Of a DNA stretch of 64,000 nucleotides, positions 58,401 to 64,000 are shown piece by piece. The first letter of the stretch is position 1, and every line of letters starts with the position of its first letter. The stretch is from Marsupella aquatica. Taxonomy: Eukaryota > Marchantiophyta. The position numbers and the translations under genes were made by a program. Under the pieces are notes generated by a model. The model ran no database searches. It saw only the letters and a list, made by a program, of their open reading frames with translations, and was not told where the DNA came from. The DNA lies in contig OZ316893.1 of NCBI GenBank assembly GCA_973895155.1, positions 1,054,001-1,118,000 of the forward strand. Reading direction: 5' to 3'.

Positions 58401-59296
58401 TCTAATGCAGCATCACAATCAAGGGTCACTAAGAAAGGCAAGAGTGGGAAAGGACCCAACATCAAACTCTCCAAGGAGGGAACTGCACTGGAAGCTTCCA
58501 GTTATGCATGGTCTACAGATGTTTCTCCCATGGATTAGCAGAAATATGTAGACAATGAAAGAAATTGCAGCTGACATTCACTTCCAAAGGATATCATGCA
58601 GTGGACAGAGATTCGAAGCCTCTAGTCCATTACTGAGGCAAGAAAACAGTAGGGTAGGATTGGTGAACAATAAAGGGATGTCGATGCTCTCACATAGAAT
58701 GAATGAGTTTGAATTCCATGGGCCTCGCCATGTCGGGGAACAAGACTATTTTACATTGCCCACAACTTTCCAAAAGTGAAGTAGATACCCAGACCATGGC
58801 AACAAAACATAGAGACTAACCAGACATCAAATCTTGTCTCTAACTAGATGAGGAAAAAAGTGAATTTGTTTGAGTGAACAATTGACACGTGATTCTTGTT
58901 GAAATGCAGATGAGACATAATCCTACCCCGTCTGACTCAGCTTGTTAAGAGTAGTCAATTCAATCACTGTCGCCGACGTCACTATATAATCTACTTTAGG
59001 GCGGACATTAAAAGAATTAGACCATCATAGATAGGACCACCACAGACGGACAAAAGGGACGAGAAATCACAACAGGGATGGAAGGCAAGGATCGCTGGTG
59101 GTAAAATTTAAGGTATAATTTAATGGATGAACGAATTTCATTGCCTTGCATCAATCCTGTTTTCGTGGGAAGAGATTAAGAAGTGGACATTGTCCAATCG
59201 CAAAAGTCTCACCTTAGACCGGATGGGCGGAGTTTTGGGCATCTCTTTGAAGGTAACAGGAATAAGCTTCCGAATGGACTCATTAGATTCCCACAT
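55401..59296 (-). CDS. ENKUR: Enkurin-like ciliary protein, five exons
   Basis: Exons (minus) 59296-59213, 58097-57867, 57226-57098, 56872-56646 and 55542-55401 join in frame to 270 residues (human enkurin 256). Enkurin (FAP106) is an inner-junction protein of motile cilia, so in plants it belongs to swimming sperm. Landmarks are ESIRKLIP and KTPPIRSK (exon 1), WLRKHSKEPVIF (exon 2; compare FLKKHSKE), NWITVNAVKAI (exon 3) and HKKDYGKVPRYLLKRIQEAI (exon 4, the enkurin signature). The C-terminal helix is RKMEEDLAQLERDVQLLSRR. All phases fit and exon lengths sum to a multiple of three. Weak points: the exon 2 donor (TTG|GTCTTC) is poor. The segment between KRIQEAI and the last helix is about 30 residues shorter than in animals, so a middle exon may be missing or unrecognised. 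Confidence 0.78.
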
Positions 59297-59499
59297 CTCG
59301 TGTGTCCTCTTTTGCAATTTTCAACCAATCGATCGACGACCACAATCAATCAATTCATGCTTCTCAACATCCAGCTGTGCAAGAGGTTGTCGAGGGAAAG
59401 TCTCTAATGCAGAAAGAAGAACCAATCAATCAATTTGTGGCCAAATCTACTCTACACCACTTAGCTACGGATCTACCGAAATGGCGGCTCAAAAACAGC

Positions 59500-59603
59500 C
59501 ACAAACTCCTCCATTGTCACGGACATTAATTTCTCTTTACAACTCGCACAAACTCCTCCATTGTCACCAACATTAATTTCTCATTACAACTCGCACAAAC
59601 CCT
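59500..59603. repeat. Tandem duplication, 47-bp unit, upstream of ENKUR
   Basis: Copies starting CACAAACTCCTCCATTGTCA at 59500 and 59547, with the start of a third at 59594. They lie 200-300 bp upstream of the ENKUR start codon on its 5' side, so could be within its promoter. Confidence 0.8.
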
Positions 59604-59660
59604 AACAGTTTCCCAGTGACCTCCCGAAAGTGAAGGAGAAAAAAGTCAGTCTAAGTGAGC

Positions 59661-59972
59661 AGAGGAGAAGTTTCATATTGAGCTGACCCAAATACACGCC
59701 CAATATTCTCCACGAGTACATTAGAAATTGCAAAGAGAGTGTATGGTTCTCTATAAATGCAGTATAAATCCAAAGACAAAAATTATGAAAGATATTAAAT
59801 TGTGGAAATTAAACACTTTGAAAACGCTCTTTGCTGTAGCGATCAAAGTGTATAAGAGTTATTTTGCTCTGGCGCTTTAAAACTGCACACGTCATATTAG
59901 AACCTCTAATAGGAGGACTAACAAAAGACAAAACAGTCCATCCAGCGAATGAAGCCGTGCAGGAAAATAATA
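59661..59972. mobile_element. Internally deleted relative of the 52.3-54.7 kb element
   Basis: 59661-59806 matches 52300-52443 and 59802-59972 matches 54493-54665, same orientation. The join falls at a TGGAA shared by both source ends, so about 2 kb is missing by a microhomology deletion or abortive gap repair. A second small deletion near the right end removes about 11 bases (CCTGCCCAGAA). This is the shape of a non-autonomous derivative of a larger element. Confidence 0.75.
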
Positions 59973-60249
59973 ATTCAGAAGTAGCCACTTAATTTCTTAA
60001 ATTCAAGCAAACCTATGCGAAACAAGAAGGGGCTGCAGAGAGTGGTGAAAGCAATTTGCCTAATAGATCCAGAGGGGAGGCCTTTTTCACAAAACCACAA
60101 GGCCGATGATCTCGTTCCAGGGCGAATTTTTTGGATATAAAAACACTCCAACTGTGTGCAAAATGAAGCAAAATCTCCTTGCACGATAATAAAAACTTCG
60201 AAACTCTGATTACTTGGCTTGAAATTGAGGTGAATGAAACCTCGAAGAA

Positions 60250-61420
60250 CTAGCAGCACACAAACCCCATCAAAAGCACTGAAACATAGCACATCCTGTA
60301 AGCTCGGTAGTCGAAGTTGCTGATCTTGAGAGCTTCACGCAAGATACTGACCTGCTTTCAAAAACAATTTTGTAGTGTCATTCATAAGAAAGGGAAAAGA
60401 ATTTACAACTAATCCTATATGATCTCCCTCATATAAGATCATGAACTAATAATATTCATCAACGCCGGGGAGAGGATGTATTCACTCTAGTCCTCTTAAA
60501 ATTGTGCTTCCAGTGGCAATCGCTACAGTTCATCCTTATTTCATCCGACATGGAGGGACACACCAACGACCATGGCTATTCTCTGGCACCATGTGGAGTT
60601 GCATTGCTTTGAGCTCATGTAGGCACAGATTTGGGCACAAGCATTTGGATAAAGATATTTTCAGGAAGTGTCCCTTGCTCGCTTCCACACAATAAAAACA
60701 CCTTCACAATCTGGATGTTGCAAGCAGGTTCTCTCCATGGTCCATAGCAGTTATGTTCCTCTCAACAGATAACCTTCAAACCCTGTCAAACCAACAAAAA
60801 CAACTGTCCACTGTCAAATAAACAAAAACCTCCAACGAGCCTTGCGCTTCCTCATTGCCGTCCAGCATCTTAAAAACCTTGCCCGACCTGCCGACCCTGT
60901 ATTCCAGCAAATATTCAATGAATTGAAAGCTTGAAAATCTGTGGAAAGCATCTTACTAGGGAGGGCATTTCTACCCAGTTGCAATACTGCTGCACGAGGG
61001 AATTCAGAAAATTTTCTAGCTTGAAGGTTCAATGAGCCATGGTTTTGCTCACCGCATGGTTTGGGAGGCACTCCAGAACATGGCATTTATTAATGTGAGC
61101 TGAAATCCAAAACCCCTCAAGCTTCCCGCGATGCACATAGTAACACGCCAAGCTAGTCCGATGCTAGGATGCGGGAGACAGCAAATAAGTAGCTCAGCCA
61201 GTCATACCTTGACAACGTTGGCAGCTGAGGAGGAACATTGATGTCCAAGCACCAAAACTACTCTCCTACTATTCTCTCGAGGAAGAAAACACATTCATGC
61301 CGGTCGAATTCAGATCAATCGTTCCATTCCAAAGCGGGAGAAATAATAATGTATCCACTGTAGATCCGGCACAACGATGGCCACTCGCGGCTCGTACCCT
61401 CACCGTTTTCTACAAAACAA
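60250..61420 (-). other. Possible multi-exon gene, exons unresolved
   Basis: Three minus-strand pieces look exon-like. 61208 upward ends GTTGTCAAG at a good GTATGA donor (about 15 codons, GHQCSSSAANVVK). 60943-60870 reads FIEYLLEYRVGRSGKVFKML, continuing open to about 60780. 60351-60250 starts after a TTTGAAAGCAG acceptor, reads ILREALKISNFDYRAYRM and stops. No common frame or known family joins them, so this may be a gene I do not recognise, a pseudogene, or chance. Confidence 0.22.
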
Positions 61421-61525
61421 ATTTTGCGTTCATGTCTCGTGATTGATGACCGACAATCCTTCATTTCCAAACTCATCGCCCCGTTGTGCAGGCGGGTTTT
61501 TGGAGCTTCAGCAGAATTAACAGCG

Positions 61526-61548
61526 ATGGCAGACGAGAAGGCTGAAAG
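61526..61548 (+). other. Possible first coding exon on the plus strand
   Basis: ATG at 61526 gives MADEKAE followed by a GTGGGT donor after phase 2. Many plant genes start with MADE-type sequence, and the upstream DNA is GC-richer than its surroundings. No downstream exon was found before the repeats at 62 kb, so this remains a guess. Confidence 0.15.
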
Positions 61549-62081
61549 GTGGGTTCATAACAATAGTGTGGGTGGAGCCTTTGGACGGGTGGGATTGACA
61601 CAAATGTTTGACACTTGTACTCAAAAGGACACAAATATTACAGTGTCATGGCACTTCTGAAACCTTACAGTGCCATCATATGGAAGTGTAAGAGGTTTTA
61701 TCCAGGGTGACCATGGTAATCAAGGGAACCCATTGATTATTGCCATCCAAGGGTGACCAAGGTAATCAAGGGAATGATAATATCTACAACTATAATAAGG
61801 GATCCCGCATTTATTTGTCCATAGTCTCAATACAAAAAAGGTCATGGGTGGGAAGGATCCACAACCCTTGGATTCGTTGGACTGTTTTCCCTGACCATTA
61901 ATGGTGAAAACGGGCACCCCTGGTAGATATGTGCTTCCCCATGCTGCCCCATAAATGTCCCGGCCAGGAGAATTCATCTGAAAATTTTCAATTACCAATG
62001 AGATGTGTGTTTACATGTAGTCTTTGAAATATAATTGTAAAATGCTTTGTGAGTAAATTTGGACGTTTCACTTGGTTCAGT

Positions 62082-62335
62082 GTTAAACCACAACTTGGGG
62101 TGTAAAGCTACCTGGAGTCCTGCCCGCACTCAAATCACTGCATATTTCAAATTGCCAAAAAACAAAAGGCACCCAACCAGGAGAGGTGGTCCCAGAGACA
62201 AAAGATCCAATCAAGGGGGACAACCAAACCGCCAAAAGTACCCAACAAAAGCCCAGCACAAGAACAACCAGGGACCAAAAAAACCTGAGCCCTACCATAG
62301 GCAAACTGAATAACCTGGTAGAGCTTCAGCGTAGT
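62082..62335 (-). mobile_element. LINE tail fragment, reverse orientation
   Basis: On the minus strand about 62335-62145 contains GGTTTGGTTGTCCCCCTTGA, then CTCCTGGTTGGGTGCC and TTTTGTTTTTTGG. These are the same order of blocks as the LINE tail at 48.26-48.36 kb on the plus strand. Lengths between blocks differ slightly. No coding sequence. Confidence 0.5.
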
Positions 62336-62410
62336 GTGAAGTGCATAGTGTTAGGCATCACCCTTATGTCTAGAATTACAACTGCAGTCATAGTTAGGCT
62401 AACCTTAGTC

Positions 62411-62460
62411 GCACACTTAGTTAGATTAGTTGTGTATACAACTAATCTAACTAAGTGCGC
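62411..62460. repeat. 23-bp hairpin with 4-base loop
   Basis: 62411-62433 pairs with 62438-62460 at 22 of 23 positions around GTAT. The stem reads GCACACTTAGTTAGATTAGT. It may be a tiny palindromic transposon scar or a fold in an unannotated transcript. Confidence 0.85.
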
Positions 62461-62849
62461 TATACACAAGCAAGTGTTCACTTGCTACTTGGGCTCATTG
62501 TGACATAGCTAGTTGAGAAATAGGGAAAACTTGTGTTTAGGAGACTGGGAATGGTCAAGTGCTTAGAGCACAATAAAGCTCTTGTATGTTCTTCTGGACA
62601 CAACCACATTTGAGATGAATCACATATTTCTCAGTGTTAATTACTTGCTCGTTGGATGCTCATGGGCATGCAGTTGGTATGAGAGCATGCCTAAGAGGTG
62701 ATTGGATTTGTTTGTGATGGTTTTTCCACCCTTTAGTGTTGGTGGTTTTTTGGAGTTTCAAGCCCAAATGAGATTTTAATAGTGTGACCCAAGGGGTTGT
62801 GACAAATGAGTTTTCTACCTAGAACCAAGAGATGCAAAGGGTTAATCCC

Positions 62850-63110
62850 TGCTCACACATGGGGTGTGGAGGGTATATGTATATTTGTTTGGGTGGGATG
62901 TAATGGTGGGAGTACTGGTGTCTCTCCTTGGCCATTGGCTTACCCCTTTGTGGTCCAACCTTCTCTCCTTGTGGTGTGGGTCCGTGGGATCCTTGGGGGT
63001 AGTCCTCCTTGTGGGCTACTCAGATGCATACTCCAAAGTATAATTTATATCTCCTCTCTTGGATGGTTCCAATTTGGCTTTCAAGGGGAAAAAATGAGTT
63101 TTCTAGGAAG
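62850..63110 (+). repeat. SINE-family repeat copy
   Basis: GGTGTGGAGGGTATATGTAT and GGGTGGGATGTAATGGTGGG parallel the repeat bodies at 51.59 kb (+) and 0.68 kb (-), continuing through CCTTGGCCATTGGCT and TACTCCAAAGTATAA. Upstream, GGGTTAATCC at about 62839 could be a worn box B. Not a gene, although a 105-codon frame crosses it. Confidence 0.5.
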
Positions 63111-63684
63111 CCTCACCCCATGATTTAATCACACCTGGAGCTTTTAAGAGTGGGACCCGAGCTCTCTACAAAATGAGGTTTCCAAAGTCAGCAGAGCATC
63201 TGATAGTGTGTGGCAAGGGGTTATACCAAAAGTGTTTTCAACAAAATCTCACCCAATCATTTTTGTAACATCTACTGTAGAAGTGTGACTCAAGGGTCGT
63301 AATAAATGAGTTTAAGACTCACCAAAATAACTCTTGCAAAGTTAAAGGTGGGGCACAGTGTATTGCAAAATCTAAAAGTGGGACCCAAGGGATTGCAATA
63401 AATGAGTTTTGGAGAGACAGCCAGAACGGTTTGGGCAGGTCAGAAAATGAGTTTTCTAGGAACAGTCACAAATCATCAATTTGCAGGCTTGACAAAAACC
63501 AAGGTTGTGGGCTCCAGGCGCTGGAAAATTGCACCTACTGTGCTTTAGCTAAGTTGCTAGAGTTCCAGAGTAGACTGCTGCCATTCAGGTCCTAGGAAAG
63601 TCATTTTGGACTCTCCTTACACACTGCCCACCTGTTGCGCCAAATATAAATATGTAAATACCAAAAAATGGCAGAGCACTTTCA
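63111..63684. other. Short diverged repeats, no gene
   Basis: Phrases such as AAGTGGGACCCAAGGG and AAATGAGTTT recur four to six times between 62.76 and 63.46 kb at irregular spacing, so this is degenerate repeat DNA. No coding content seen. Confidence 0.4.
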
Positions 63685-63775
63685 TCCAGCAGGCTATGCT
63701 CGAATGGTAGAGAGCCTGAGTGGAGGAAAACGAGGTCCCCAGTTTGAATCCTCGTGGCATGCAAAACTTCTTTTA
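63685..63775 (+). repeat. tRNA-like (SINE head) sequence
   Basis: GCTATGCTCGAATGGTAGAG resembles a box A, and 30 bases later CAGTTTGAATCCTCGTGG resembles a box B with its T-arm. No clean cloverleaf or anticodon loop can be drawn, so a working tRNA gene is unlikely. A tRNA-derived SINE head or tRNA pseudogene fits better. What follows (CATGCAAAACTTCTTTTACA) has the feel of the head-to-body junction in the copy at 0.7 kb. Confidence 0.4.
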
Positions 63776-64000
63776 CACAAACCCCACCCAAAAGTGGGGT
63801 TGAGACAACTCTAGCAACACTCACAAAAATTGGTGATTTTCAGGTTCTATTGGGCAACAGGTGGACAGGAACGGGCATCACAAGGTCCAGAAGTCATTGA
63901 TGACTTTCAAGTGAATAGTCTCCCTCCTGCCCAAGGAGACACTTCTCTGCCCTTAGGGCCAACTCGCATGTGAGTGGCCTTGTGTTTTGCGGCCCTTTAC

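Noticed and set aside
57495-58779. Plus-strand frames of 60-98 codons
   Set aside because: They lie opposite or beside ENKUR exons, have no motif and cannot be joined; treated as chance frames within a minus-strand gene.
62806-63123. 105-codon plus-strand frame
   Set aside because: Falls entirely within a dispersed repeat whose other copies have different, broken frames.
63685-63775. Functional tRNA gene
   Set aside because: Boxes A and B are suggestive, but no acceptor stem or anticodon arm can be drawn; more likely a SINE head or tRNA pseudogene.

Overview
The window looks like nuclear DNA of a land plant. Reasons are several conserved genes that splice at GT-AG introns, a telomere-type CCCTAAA block inside an intron, and many plant-type transposon relics. 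One gene, ENKUR, encodes a sperm-flagellum protein. That points to a plant with swimming sperm: a moss or liverwort most likely, a lycophyte or fern possible. Seven protein genes are supported, spaced about 5-13 kb apart. Two of them (BUD32 and ENKUR) are built from short exons and were found by joining exons by hand.

Layout. 0-6.5 kb: no gene; a foldback repeat, a tRNA-headed SINE-like copy, a MITE-like element and several tandem duplications. 7.7-9.0 kb (+): an F-box/kelch-type protein in one exon. 13.6-16.1 kb (+): sorbitol dehydrogenase, six exons, with a near-perfect 46-bp foldback in intron 4. 16-18.4 kb: diverged repeats. 20.0-21.7 kb (+): the nuclear-pore membrane protein NDC1, coding region in one exon. 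23.4 kb: primer-binding site of a Ty1/copia relic. 26.8-32.2 kb (-): SMG7/EST1-like nonsense-mediated decay factor, five exons, ending in a polyglutamine tail. 33.4-35.0 kb: decaying tandem array of about 200-bp units. 35-40 kb: repeats, no supported gene. 40.5-42.6 kb (-): BUD32 kinase of the KEOPS complex, seven exons, with an 865-bp terminal-inverted-repeat element just upstream of its start. 44-48.4 kb: remains of transposons (an RPA-like OB-fold fragment, a Myb-like gene broken by stops, a LINE tail). 49.3-51.0 kb (+): intronless mitochondrial aldehyde dehydrogenase whose 3' end is tandemly duplicated. 52.3-54.7 kb: a mobile element carrying a tyrosine-recombinase fragment, with an internally deleted relative at 59.7 kb. 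55.4-59.3 kb (-): ENKUR, five exons. 60-64 kb: weak exon candidates, then SINE, LINE and hairpin repeats.

The genes are unrelated housekeeping functions (tRNA t6A modification, RNA decay, nuclear pore, polyol and aldehyde oxidation, ubiquitin ligase, cilium) and form no operon or cluster. The unusual material is mostly in the repeats: nested and internally deleted elements, hairpins, and local tandem duplications that sometimes touch genes.
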